Shown piece after piece: positions 19,556-30,727 of a stretch of DNA of 64,000 nucleotides (position 1 is the first letter of the stretch; every line of letters starts with the position of its first letter). Both the position numbers and the translations under genes were made by a program. Source of the stretch: DATARH01 sp963705325 (lineage in GTDB: Bacteria; Pseudomonadota; Alphaproteobacteria; ATCC43930; CGMCC-115725); NCBI GenBank assembly GCA_963705325.1, contig OY970069.1:5456001-5520000 (forward strand), given 5' to 3'. The notes under the pieces were generated by a model. The model was not told the origin of the DNA. It ran no database searches and was given only the letters and a program-made list of their open reading frames with translations.

Positions 19556-20965
19556 CTACTGCGCCGGCACCTTCACGGCGGCGGAGGCGGAACCCGCTGT
19601 CATCTCGGCGTCAATCTCGTCGATCGTACGCCCTCGGGTCTCAAGCCCGATGAACCAGATCGCCAGCGCGCCAAGGACATACCAGAACGCAAAGTAGTTC
19701 ATGCCCGGGATCAGCGCGTCGATCGTCGCCGCGGGCTTGATGTAGTTGCTGGAACCGGCGATCAGCGCCAACCCAAGCGGGCCGATGAACTTGCCGAGAT
19801 TGCCGACCCCATAGACCACACCCATGCCGCTCGCCCGCAGGTTCGCCGGCCAAATCTCAGCCATATACGGCCCGACGATCGAATAGTTGCCGCTGCCGAA
19901 AAAGCTCTGCACCAGGATCGCGAGGTAGAACACCGAGGTGTAGGGCGTAATGGGTCCGATATAGAGGGCATGCAGGTAGCCGCCGAGCGACATCGCGATC
20001 GCCGCGATCCCGCACGACACCACCACGCCGGCGCGTCGTCCCATTGCGTCGGACATCCACGAGCAGAAGAACCGTCCGACCATGCCAATCAGGCTGTACC
20101 AGATGAGCAGGCCGGAGGCCTCAGCCGCGCTCAGGTTCAGCACCATCTGCAGCAAGACGACCAACCATAGCGCCAGCGCCACGCCGCCGGTCTGAGTCAG
20201 CCCGGTCAGGCAGCCGACGATCAGGCTGCGCGGGTACTTGAACAGCTCGCGCCACGGTGTGTGGCTCGTCTCCGCAGGCGTCGCCGACAGCTCGATCGTC
20301 GAAGGATCGACCATGAGCGCCCAAGCGAGCGATTTGCGCGCCTCTTCGAGCCGTCCGCGGCGGATCAGCCAATGCGGCGACTCGGGAACCCAGGTACGAA
20401 CCAAGAGGCTCAGCCCGGCCGGGATCAGGCCGACGAGGCAAACACCGCGCCAGCCGATGTCATGGGCCAGATACTTGCCGACCAGTCCCCCGAGCATCAA
20501 ACCGAGCGGGAGGAGCGAGGTGGTGATGCCGGTCACCCAGCCGCGCTTCGAGGCCGGTACGAATTCCTGCACGACGATGATGTCGACCGCATAGAGCCCG
20601 GTGACGCCGAGGCCGACGAAAAGGCGGCAGACGGCGAGAAACCACCAGTTCCCCTCGGGCGCCAATGCCATCAGCCCGGTCGGTATCGAAAAATTCAAAA
20701 TCGTCCAGATCATCGCCTTGCGGCGGCCGATCCGATCGGCGATCCAGCCCCAGAACATCGAGCCGAACGGCGCCGCGATGCCGGACGCCAGCAGGATCGC
20801 CCCCGACTCGCCAAAGGTCAGGTTCCATGGCTTGACGACAAACGCCAGGATGATGCCGATGAGGAAAAAATCGAAGAAATCAAGCATGTCGCCGATCGTG
20901 GCGGCAGCAAATATTTTCCACTGGTTTGTGGTAAGTTTCTTCTGGTTCTCGAGATATTGAAGCAT
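19556..20965 (-). CDS. MFS transporter (paralogue 2)
   Basis: 469 residues, twelve helices. It shares with paralogue 1 the opening QKKLTTNQWKIFAAATIGDMLDFFDFFLIG, motif A GWIADRIGRRKAM, the VPESPHWLIRRGRLEEARKSLAWAL loop and LETRGRTIDEID near the end, but ends after helix 12 without the extra membrane domain. The ESPHWL and ETRGR signatures place it with the sugar/aromatic acid:H+ porter branch. The two genes are tandem, same strand, each with its own terminator and strong ribosome-binding site (here GGGAGGT), so they arose by duplication but are separately transcribed. Confidence 0.9.
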   Translation of the reverse strand: MLQYLENQKKLTTNQWKIFAAATIGDMLDFFDFFLIGIILAFVVKPWNLTFGESGAILLASGIAAPFGSMFWGWIADRIGRRKAMIWTILNFSIPTGLMALAPEGNWWFLAVCRLFVGLGVTGLYAVDIIVVQEFVPASKRGWVTGITTSLLPLGLMLGGLVGKYLAHDIGWRGVCLVGLIPAGLSLLVRTWVPESPHWLIRRGRLEEARKSLAWALMVDPSTIELSATPAETSHTPWRELFKYPRSLIVGCLTGLTQTGGVALALWLVVLLQMVLNLSAAEASGLLIWYSLIGMVGRFFCSWMSDAMGRRAGVVVSCGIAAIAMSLGGYLHALYIGPITPYTSVFYLAILVQSFFGSGNYSIVGPYMAEIWPANLRASGMGVVYGVGNLGKFIGPLGLALIAGSSNYIKPAATIDALIPGMNYFAFWYVLGALAIWFIGLETRGRTIDEIDAEMTAGSASAAVKVPAQ

Positions 20966-21086
20966 TGGTTACCTCCCTGAGGGGAGGAACCTTAAGCTAC
21001 GTCAGGAATCGGTCTAGAACATATGAGCGTAAGGTAGTTTCATCGCTTTTTTGATAAAAGGGCTGAGCGCGAAGTGCGGCCTCGGC

Positions 21087-21130
21087 AAAAGCAAATCGGC
21101 CGGGCCAGGGGGAACTCCCCTGGCCCGGCC
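21087..21130 (-). terminator. Rho-independent terminator of the BI-1/YccA gene
   Basis: A perfect 14-bp stem beginning GGCCGGGCCAGGGG with a 5-base loop (21098-21130) is followed on the minus strand by GATTTGCTTTT. It is 30 bp beyond the stop at 21160 and almost identical in its stem to the one at 17563. Confidence 0.88.
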
Positions 21131-21159
21131 AATGCCGTCATTTCAATGTGATGGAACGC

Positions 21160-21876
21160 CTAGTCGCGGCGCACGCCCAAGAGCTGGATCAGCATCATGA
21201 ACAGGTTGACGAAGTCGAGATAGAGCCGTAGGGCCCCCATTACCGCCTTCTTGCTGGCGATCTCGCCGCCGTCGCCCTCGTAGTACATCTCCTTGATCTG
21301 CTGTGTGTCCCAAGCGGTAAGCCCGGTGAACACGACAACGCCGATTACCGAGATGGCAAACTGCAACGCCGTCGAGCCGATGAACAAGTTCACCAGCGAG
21401 GCGATGACGATGCCGATCAGGCCCATGAACAGGAACGAGCCTAGCTGCGACAGGTCGCGCCTGGTCGTATAACCATAAAGGCTCATCGCCGCGAAGGTGC
21501 CGGCGGTGATGAAGAACACGCGCGCAACGCTGGCGCCGGTGAATACCAGGAAGACCGAGGCAAGCGACAATCCCATCAGCGCCGCATAGGCCCAGAAAAT
21601 GGCCTGCGTCGCCGCCGCGCTGAGCCGGTTGATGCCGAACGACAGCAACATGACGAGGCCGAAGGGCGCCAGCATGATCAGCCAGATCAGCGGCGTGCGC
21701 GCCACCGAAAGGTACATGCCGGAATTGGCGAAAACGTAGGCGACGATGCCGGTCAGAGCCAGCGCCGACGCCATGTAGTTGTAGATGCGGAGCATATAAT
21801 CCCGCAGGCCGACATCGATACCGACCTGGGTGTCGGCCGACTGCACCGTCCAGCGGGGCTGCGAACCGATTGCCAT
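21160..21876 (-). CDS. Bax inhibitor-1 (BI-1)/YccA family membrane protein
   Basis: 238 residues from the ATG at 21876, preceded by GGAGA at good spacing; an in-frame start 13 codons earlier lacks one. Seven hydrophobic helices follow a short soluble N-terminus (GIDVGLRDYMLRIYNYMASALALTG). The family signature FTGLTAWDTQQIKEMYY lies before the last helices, with the conserved Asp-containing loop. The terminal helix ends LYLDFVNLFMMLIQLLGVRRD, typical for alphaproteobacterial members. BI-1 proteins form pH-sensitive calcium-leak channels in studied bacteria; YccA modulates FtsH proteolysis. Which applies here is not known. Confidence 0.93.
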   Translation of the reverse strand: MAIGSQPRWTVQSADTQVGIDVGLRDYMLRIYNYMASALALTGIVAYVFANSGMYLSVARTPLIWLIMLAPFGLVMLLSFGINRLSAAATQAIFWAYAALMGLSLASVFLVFTGASVARVFFITAGTFAAMSLYGYTTRRDLSQLGSFLFMGLIGIVIASLVNLFIGSTALQFAISVIGVVVFTGLTAWDTQQIKEMYYEGDGGEIASKKAVMGALRLYLDFVNLFMMLIQLLGVRRD

Positions 21877-21975
21877 GAGAGGTTCTCCAACGAGAGACGC
21901 GCGGGTCGAGCCCACGCCCGCTTAATATCGGCTCATTTTGTAGGGTTTTCAAGCTGGCCTACTAGACTGGGGCCG

Positions 21976-24491
21976 CTATTCGTTGCGCAGCTGCGGCGCC
22001 GCCTTCGCGCCAAGCGCGCGCCACGTCCCGGCAAACCCCAGCGTTACGGTGAGCGCCACCGCGCCGAGCAGCACGATGCCGACCGGTCCCGGCGCGAAGC
22101 TCCAATCGGCGCGCAGCGGTCGGGTCACCAGGATATAGGCGACGAACGTGCCGAGCGCGGCGGCGACAAGCGCGCTGGCCAAGCCCATCAGCCCGTATTC
22201 GACGAGAAAGGCGGCGGCGATGGTGCGGCGGGTCGCGCCCAGCACCTTCAAGACGACCGCGTCGTAGACCCGGCGGCGGTAATCGGCGGCGACGGCGCCG
22301 CCCAGCACCAGCGCGCCAGCGACCAGCGTCAGCAGCGCGGCGAGACGGATCGCCATGCCGATCGCGGCGACGATCCGCTCGACCGCGTCCAAGGCCTCGC
22401 GCACCGGGATCGCCGAGACGTTGGGGAAATGGTCGACGATGCGGCCGACCAGCGCTTCCTCTTCGCCCTGGGGTAGGTAGACCGCCGCCAGATGCGTGTG
22501 CGGCGCCGCCTCCAGCGTCCCGGGCGCGAAGACGATGGCGAAGTTGATGCCGAGCCGGGTCCAGTCGACACGGCGCAGATTGCCGATCGTCGCGGTGATA
22601 TCGCGGCCGAGCACGTTGACGGTAAGCGAATCGCCCGGTTTCAGCCCCATGCCCTTGGCCAGCTCGGCGTCGAATGAGATGAGCGGCGGGCCTTTATAAT
22701 CGGCCGGCCACCACTGCCCGGCGGCCACTTCCGACCCGGGCGGCACGGTGGTGGAATAGGTCAGCCCGCGATCGCTGCGCAGCGCCCAGCGCGCCTCGGG
22801 CGCGACCGGCGCCTCGTCGACGGACACCCCGTTGATCGCGGTGATGCGCCCTCGCAACATCGGCACTTGGGCGAAATGCGCGCCAGGAGTGGCATCGACC
22901 AACTCGGTGAACCCAGCGAGCTGGTTGGGCTGGATATCGAGGAAGAAATAGGCCGGCGCGCCTTCCGCGACCACGCCCTCGATCTCGCCGGATAAGCTTG
23001 CCTGAACCAGCGCCACCGCCACCAGGACCGTCAGCCCGATCCCCAGCGACAGCACGACCCGCGCCGTCGGTGCGCCGCGGCCGCAGAGATTGGCGAACGC
23101 CAGCCGGGGGATGATCCGATGCGGCCGCCGCAGGCGCCGAGCGCCGGCGACGATGAGCGCTCCGGCGCCGCTAAACACCGCGAAGGACCCGGCCGCGCCG
23201 GCCGCATACCACAGCGCGACGCCGCGATCGGTCGCGGACAACGCCACCAGCGCCGCCAGCCCAGCCGCCACGACAACGGTTCCAACCAGCGCCGGCCACG
23301 GCGGCGCGCGGCGCGTGCGTTCGACCCGGTCGCGAAACAGCGCCGCCGGGCTCACCCGCCCGATTGCCGCCAACGGCAGCAGCGAGAACAGCGCCACGGT
23401 CAGCGCGCCGCTCGCCGCGGCGATGGCGAGCGGCCGCGGATAGACCGCCAGGCGCAACGGCACCGGCAGCAGCCTGTCGAGAAACGGCGCGGCAACGAGC
23501 GGCAGCGCTGCTCCCAGCGCCAAACCGACCGCGATCCCGGCGGCGGCGAGGATGCCGAGTTGCATCGCGTAGGCGGCAAAGATCAGCCGGTTTGAGGCTC
23601 CCAACGATTTCAGGGTGGCGATAGTGGCCGTCTTGCCGGCGAGGTAGTTGCCAACGGCGCTGCCGATGCCGATCCCGCCAACGAGCAGGGCGGTGATCCC
23701 AACCAGCCCCAGGAAAAGGCCGATCCGGTCGATGAAGCGCTGCAATTGGGGGCTCGCCTGGTTCGCGGTGCGGATTTGCCACCCCGCATCGGGGAATTTC
23801 GCTCGCGCTTCGCGCGCGAAGGCCGGCGGATCGGCGTCGCGCGGCAGTCTGACGCGGTACTCGTAATTAACCAGCGATCCGGGTTGCACGAGCCCGGTTT
23901 GCGCCAGCGCCGGCATGGCTATTGTCACGCCGGGGCCGAAGGCGAGGCCGCTCAGCGCACCGTCCGGCGCGCGGTCGATGGCCGCGCGGAACTCCACGAC
24001 GGCGGTGCCGATCTTGAAGCGGTCGCCCGGCTTGAGCCCGAGCCGGCTCGCGACCGCCGCATCGGCGACCGCGCCGTAGACCCCGTCGCGCGGCGCCAGC
24101 GCGGCGGCCGGGTCCTGCGGCGGCGACAGCGCCACCGTGCCGTAAAGCGGGTAGGCGGCATCGACCGCCTTCAACTCGATCAGCGTGTGATGCGCGCCGT
24201 CGGGCGACACCGCCATCGCGCGCAGCAAGGCGATCTCGGAGACCGCGCCGCTATCGTCGATAAACCGCCGCTCGGCGTCGTTGGCCTCGCGATGCACCAG
24301 CCGCAGCGACACATCGCCGCCGAGCAGCACCCGCGCATCGGCCCTGATCGCCGCGCTAATCGAGGCGCCGAGCGAGCCGATCCCGGCAATCGCACCGACT
24401 CCGAGGATCAGACACGCGAGAAAAATGCGGAAGCCGCGAATGCCCCCGCGCAGCTCGCGCAGCGCGAGACGGAGCGCCAGACCCAACGCGC

Positions 24492-24495
<4 letters not shown>
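21976..24495 (-). CDS. ABC transporter permease, FtsX/MacB-type (YbbP-like)
   Basis: 839 residues from GTG at 24495. The protein has the YbbP architecture: an N-terminal membrane helix (FRIFLACLILGVGAIAGIG), a large periplasmic MacB-like domain, a block of helices with an FtsX domain, a second periplasmic domain and a final FtsX block (LVAGALVLGGAVAADYRRRVYDAVVLKVLGATRRTI). The KxLGA(S/T)xR coupling motif occurs twice (LKSLGASNRL and LKVLGATRRT). Such permeases work with a small ATPase in lipoprotein or esterase-linked export rather than import. Translation is coupled to the ATPase: the GTG start overlaps its TGA stop (GTGA). Confidence 0.92.
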
Positions 24496-25196
<701 letters not shown>

Positions 25197-25214
<18 letters not shown>

Positions 25215-25937
25215 GTCTGGTCCAACCCGGGGAGCCCGCAAAAGCCCCGTCGATATGGGGTCGTTTTCCCAGCAGCCAAGCGGGCGCGGCAGGCGGCTGG
25301 TGCGGGGCTCTGCAAAAAGACTATCGTCGCGCTGGTTTTCGCCATGCCGCTGATCTTCGATCCCCTTATCGGGTTTGCCCGGCCGCCGGAAGTGCTCGCC
25401 TTTGGCGACAGCCTCACCGCCGGGCTCGGCCTGACGGACCGACAGGCTTTCCCGGCGCAGCTCGAAGCACGGCTGCGCCAGCAGGGGATCGAGCTCCACA
25501 TCGTCAATGCGGGCGTCTCCGGCGACACGACGACCGACGGCTTGGCGCGGTTGGACTGGGCCCTGGCCGGCAAGCCTGATTTCGTCATCCTCGAGCTCGG
25601 CGCCAACGACGCGCTCAGGGGCATCAACCCCAAGATCGTGCGCGCCAACCTCGACGCGATGATTCGCAGGATCCAGGAATTGGGCGCCAAGGTGCTGTTG
25701 ATCGGCATGCTGGCCCCGGCGAATTGGGGCCCCGAATATCAGCATGCCTTTGACGCCATCTACCCCGATCTGGCGAAGGCGCACGGCGTGCCGCTTTATC
25801 CATTCTTCCTGGAGGGCGTGGCGATGAACCCGGATATGAACCAGCCCGACGGCATCCACCCCAACGAGCGCGGCGTGGCGGTCTTGGTCGACCATATCGC
25901 GCCGCTCGTCGCCAAGCTGATCGAAGCCCACTCGTGA
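25197..25937 (+). CDS. tesA: Secreted GDSL arylesterase / acyl-CoA thioesterase I-like
   Basis: SGNH hydrolase with all four blocks: nucleophile Ser in LAFGDSLTAG, Gly block VSGDTTTDG, Asn block ELGANDALRG and catalytic Asp-His in DGIHPNERG. The TesA/ArE subfamily hydrolyses thioesters and aryl esters in the periplasm. A hydrophobic export signal (KKTIVALVFAMPLIF...GFA) begins before the ATG at 25344, and the nearest in-frame start upstream is the ATG at 25197. I use 25197, which overlaps the divergent ATPase gene start by 18 bp; 25344 would cut the signal. The start is uncertain and the enzyme assignment firm. Its stop overlaps the next gene's start (GTGA). Confidence 0.88.
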
Positions 25938-27067
25938 GCGCCGGGTTCGCTTCGGCCTTCGCCGCCGGCGACCCGGCGAGCCTCGGCGCTCGGCTTCTCG
26001 CGCAGCTGCCCAAGGCGGAGGGCGCCACCCTTGGTATTCTTTATGTCAGCGAGCCGGCCGCCCAGGCGCTGCCGGGCCTAGTCGAGGAACTTTCCGCCGG
26101 CACCGGGATCCGGAACTGGGTCGGCGGGGTCGGCTTGGGCGTCTGCGGGGCGGGCGAGGAAGTCTACGAACGCCCGGCGGCGGCGGTTCTGACCGCCGCA
26201 GTGCCGGAAGACTCCTTCCGCATCTTCGCGTCGACCGGCGATCCGGCCGCCGATCTGCCGCGCCATCACGGCAAGTGGATCGAGGCGACCCAGCCCCTGC
26301 TGGCGCTGGTCCATGCCGACCCGCGCTGTCCCGACCTGCTGCGCGCCACGGTCGACGCCGGCGCCGCGAGCGGCGCCTTCCTGGTCGGCGGCCTGGTCTC
26401 GCACCGCACCGGTGCGACGCTGGTGGCGAAGAGCGCCGGCAGCAACGAGAGCGGCGTCGGCTCGGGCGGGATGGCCGGCCTGATGCTGGCGTCTGATGTC
26501 GGGGTGGCCACCGCGCTCACCCAAGGCTGCATGCCGATCGGGCCGGTGCGGCGCATCGACGAGGCGCGCGACAACGTGGTGATGGCGATCGACGGCCGCC
26601 CGGCGCTCGACGTGTTCCGCGAGGATATCGGTCCGCAACTCGCGCAGGACATGCGCCGGATCGGCGGCATCGTCTTCGCCGGATTGCCGGTCGCGGGGTC
26701 GGACACCGGCGATTATCTCGTGCGCAACCTGATGGCGATCGACCCCGGCCAGGGCTGGATTGTGCTGGGCGCCGAGGTGTCGCCGGGCGACCCAATCGTG
26801 TTCTGCCGCCGCGATCCCGAGAGCGCCAAGCAGGACCTAGCGCGCATGGTCAAGCAGCTGGCTGGGCGGCTCAGCGGCCCGCCCAAGGCCGGAATTTATG
26901 TCAGCTGCGTCGCGCGCGGCGTCTCGCTGTTCGGCGAAGAGGGGGTCGAAGCCGCGGTCATCCGCGAGACGCTCGGGGAGTTTCCGCTGGTCGGCTTTTT
27001 CGCCAACGGCGAAATCTCGCGCGACCGGCTCTACGGCCATACCGGGATTCTGACGCTGTTCACCTAG
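25934..27067 (+). CDS. FIST sensory domain protein
   Basis: 377 residues comprising a FIST N domain (about 30-220; GATLGILYVSEPAAQALPGLVEEL, WVGGVGLGVCG) and a FIST C domain (about 225-360; IDEARDNVVMAIDGRPALDVF, GVSLFGEEGVEAAVIRETLGEFPLVGFFANGEI). The final FFANGEI..R..LYGHTGILTLF is the family's most conserved ending. FIST domains are proposed ligand sensors, perhaps for amino acids, and often occur in signalling proteins; here it stands alone, without kinase or cyclase domains. It is translationally coupled to the upstream esterase by a GTGA overlap. Confidence 0.92.
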   Translation: MSAGFASAFAAGDPASLGARLLAQLPKAEGATLGILYVSEPAAQALPGLVEELSAGTGIRNWVGGVGLGVCGAGEEVYERPAAAVLTAAVPEDSFRIFASTGDPAADLPRHHGKWIEATQPLLALVHADPRCPDLLRATVDAGAASGAFLVGGLVSHRTGATLVAKSAGSNESGVGSGGMAGLMLASDVGVATALTQGCMPIGPVRRIDEARDNVVMAIDGRPALDVFREDIGPQLAQDMRRIGGIVFAGLPVAGSDTGDYLVRNLMAIDPGQGWIVLGAEVSPGDPIVFCRRDPESAKQDLARMVKQLAGRLSGPPKAGIYVSCVARGVSLFGEEGVEAAVIRETLGEFPLVGFFANGEISRDRLYGHTGILTLFT

Positions 27068-27075
27068 GAAGGACT

Positions 27076-27151
27076 GTCATTGCGAGCGAAGCGACGCAAT
27101 CTCGCGCCCATGGAGATTGCGCCGTCGCGCTGGCGCGCTCCTCGCAATGAC
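27076..27151. repeat. Interspersed palindromic repeat, copy 1
   Basis: Outer inverted repeat GTCATTGCGAG ... CTCGCAATGAC with an inner pair GCAATCTC/GAGATTGC. It is located between two co-directional genes (FIST and ThpR). It matches copies at 41718-41804 and 52571-52652. Confidence 0.92.
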
Positions 27152-27163
27152 GGCTGAAAAGCG

Positions 27164-27700
27164 ATGCTGCGCCTGTTTGTCGGGATCGAGTTTCCGCCCG
27201 AGCTGAAGCTGCGGCTGTCGCTGCTGCAGAGCGGCATCGCCGGGGCGAAGTGGGTCGATCCCGGCAATTTCCACCTGACCTTGCGGTTTATCGGCGAGGT
27301 CGACGAGGGCACCGCCGCCGATATCGACGAGGCGCTGTCGCGGCTGCACGCCAGGCGCTTCGAGCTGCGGCTTGCCGGGGTCGGCGCGTTCGGCGGTGAC
27401 AAGCTCCGCCAGCTTTGGGTCGGGGTCGAGCGCGAGCCCGCTTTGCTCAACCTGCAGGGCAAGATCGAGGCGGCCCTGATGCGCGTCGGGCTGCCGCCCG
27501 AGCCGCGCAAGTTCTCGCCGCACGTGACCTTGGCCCGGCTGCGCGAGCCGCGGCGCGGCGAATTGCAGGAATTTCTCGCGGCTCATGCGCAGTTCCGCGC
27601 CGAGCCGCTGCGGGTCCAGCAATACAGCCTGATCGCCAGCTATCCGACCAAGGCCGGCTCGATCTACGAAGATCAGGCGGATTATCCGTTGCCCGGGTGA
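27164..27700 (+). CDS. thpR: RNA 2',3'-cyclic phosphodiesterase (2H family)
   Basis: 178 residues. The two catalytic HxTx motifs of the 2H phosphoesterase family are present: FHLTLRFIGEV (about residue 39) and PHVTLARL (about residue 120). The opening MLRLFVGIEFPPELK is typical of ThpR/LigT proteins, which open 2',3'-cyclic phosphate ends of RNA and can ligate tRNA halves in vitro. The length is standard. The gene is separated from the FIST gene by the palindromic repeat and overlaps the next start by four bases (GTGA). Confidence 0.95.
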   Translation: MLRLFVGIEFPPELKLRLSLLQSGIAGAKWVDPGNFHLTLRFIGEVDEGTAADIDEALSRLHARRFELRLAGVGAFGGDKLRQLWVGVEREPALLNLQGKIEAALMRVGLPPEPRKFSPHVTLARLREPRRGELQEFLAAHAQFRAEPLRVQQYSLIASYPTKAGSIYEDQADYPLPG

Positions 27701-28056
27701 CAAAGATCGTGCCGATACCAATCAGCGACTGGCAATCCGTCGAAGCCGAAATGGAGCGAGTCATTTCGGGAGAAAACGTTGCGCGACCGTTTGCCACCGA
27801 AACAATCGCTCAGGCCCGGCAGTTTCTTGAGATCATACGCGACCGTTGCCCCGTACCGGACGAGGTGGGTAAGGGCTATTGGAGCACGATCATTATCGAC
27901 TGGCCGACGGCACCACGCGGATTCCAGGTCGAGATTTTCGAGGATCGCGTTGAGACGTACCGGTTTTACGACGGGCGCACTGATATCCGGCACTTCGCTC
28001 ATGCGCCGGGGGAGCCGTTTCCGCCAGATTTGTTGGCCGAGCTTCCCGTACTTTGA
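27697..28056 (+). CDS. Hypothetical protein, 119 residues, coupled to thpR
   Basis: Starts at a GTG overlapping the thpR stop (GTGA), which supports it being translated. The protein is soluble and acidic, with FATETIAQARQFLEIIRD, an IIIDWPTAPRGFQVEIFED beta-rich stretch and a Pro-rich end. I recognise no domain. Its base composition is a little lower in GC than its neighbours. It could be a small immunity-like or accessory protein; function unknown. Confidence 0.65.
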   Translation: MTKIVPIPISDWQSVEAEMERVISGENVARPFATETIAQARQFLEIIRDRCPVPDEVGKGYWSTIIIDWPTAPRGFQVEIFEDRVETYRFYDGRTDIRHFAHAPGEPFPPDLLAELPVL

Positions 28057-28163
28057 ATAATCTATTGCAGGGCTGAACGGTGCAGCGCATTCCGCCGATA
28101 TCTTGGCGATTTTGGCGGGTTACGCTTCGCTCATCCGGCCTATAGATGCTGGGGAGATCTCGT

Positions 28164-28577
28164 ATGGCGCACTGGCTCGTGAAGTCGGAACCGGCGAAAT
28201 ACCCGTGGGAGCAGATGGTCAAGGATAAGCGCACCCATTGGGACGGCGTGCACAACTATCAGGCCGCGCTCAACATGAAAGCGATGAAGGCCGGCGACCG
28301 GGCCTTTTTCTACCACTCGAACGAGGGTAAGGAGATCGTCGGCGTGGTCGAGATCGTGCGCGCCTTCTACCCCAACCCGAACGAGCCCAGCCCGCATTTC
28401 GGCCTGGTCGATGTCGCGCCGGTGATGCCGGTCAAGACGCCCGTGACCCTGACCGAGATGAAGGCGACGCCCGAGCTCAAGGATATGGCGCTCATCCGCC
28501 AGTCGCGGCTATCGGTGTGCCCGGTCACCGACACCGAATGGGCGGTGGTCTGCAAGATGGCGGGGATCGACGCATAA
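28164..28577 (+). CDS. EVE domain protein (DUF55)
   Basis: 137 residues, a full EVE domain: MAHWLVKSEPAKYPWEQM at the start, THWDGVHNYQAALNMKAMKAGDRAFFYHSN, IVGVVEIVRAFYPNP and LIRQSRLSVCPVTDTEW. EVE/PUA-like domains bind modified bases, and the aromatic cage residues (W near the N-terminus, WDGVHNYQA) are present. Alphaproteobacterial housekeeping EVE proteins of this length are common and are not in themselves defence genes. Start at the ATG at 28164, preceded by GGGGAGA; an ATG six codons earlier lacks a site. Confidence 0.93.
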   Translation: MAHWLVKSEPAKYPWEQMVKDKRTHWDGVHNYQAALNMKAMKAGDRAFFYHSNEGKEIVGVVEIVRAFYPNPNEPSPHFGLVDVAPVMPVKTPVTLTEMKATPELKDMALIRQSRLSVCPVTDTEWAVVCKMAGIDA

Positions 28578-28601
28578 ACGAAGGAAGATTGCCCGCGGCG
28601 A

Positions 28602-28615
28602 TGCAAAAATTTGCA
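28602..28615. promoter_or_regulatory. TGCAAA-N2-TTTGCA palindrome upstream of acs
   Basis: A perfect palindrome of 6-bp arms, 63 bp before the acs start. The half-site resembles the TTTGCAAA elements bound by ScfR/PccR/RamB-type regulators of acetate and propionate genes. Spacing differs from the published double site, so identity is a guess. Confidence 0.4.
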
Positions 28616-28677
28616 CCCGCAGCGCCTGTTTGCCATATCAAGACACAAAGCCCGTCGCGCACCGAGGGAGGTAGGAG

Positions 28678-30624
<1,947 letters not shown>

Positions 30625-30727
30625 TCGAGCGACTGCCCGCGAATAGCCGCCGCGCGGGAAAAGCCGACCTGCAAGCGCCGCGAGCGCAATAAGCTGCCTC
30701 TCGGTCGATCGGGTCGATGGGGGCGAT

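Noticed and set aside
28090..28145. GGCGGGTTACGCTTCGCTCATCC-like stretch resembling another dispersed repeat
   Set aside because: Only one copy in the window and its pairing is imperfect, so a repeat family cannot be supported here.
28164..28577. EVE-domain gene as a possible defence gene
   Set aside because: Stand-alone EVE proteins of this length are common housekeeping genes in alphaproteobacteria and the neighbours are not defence genes.
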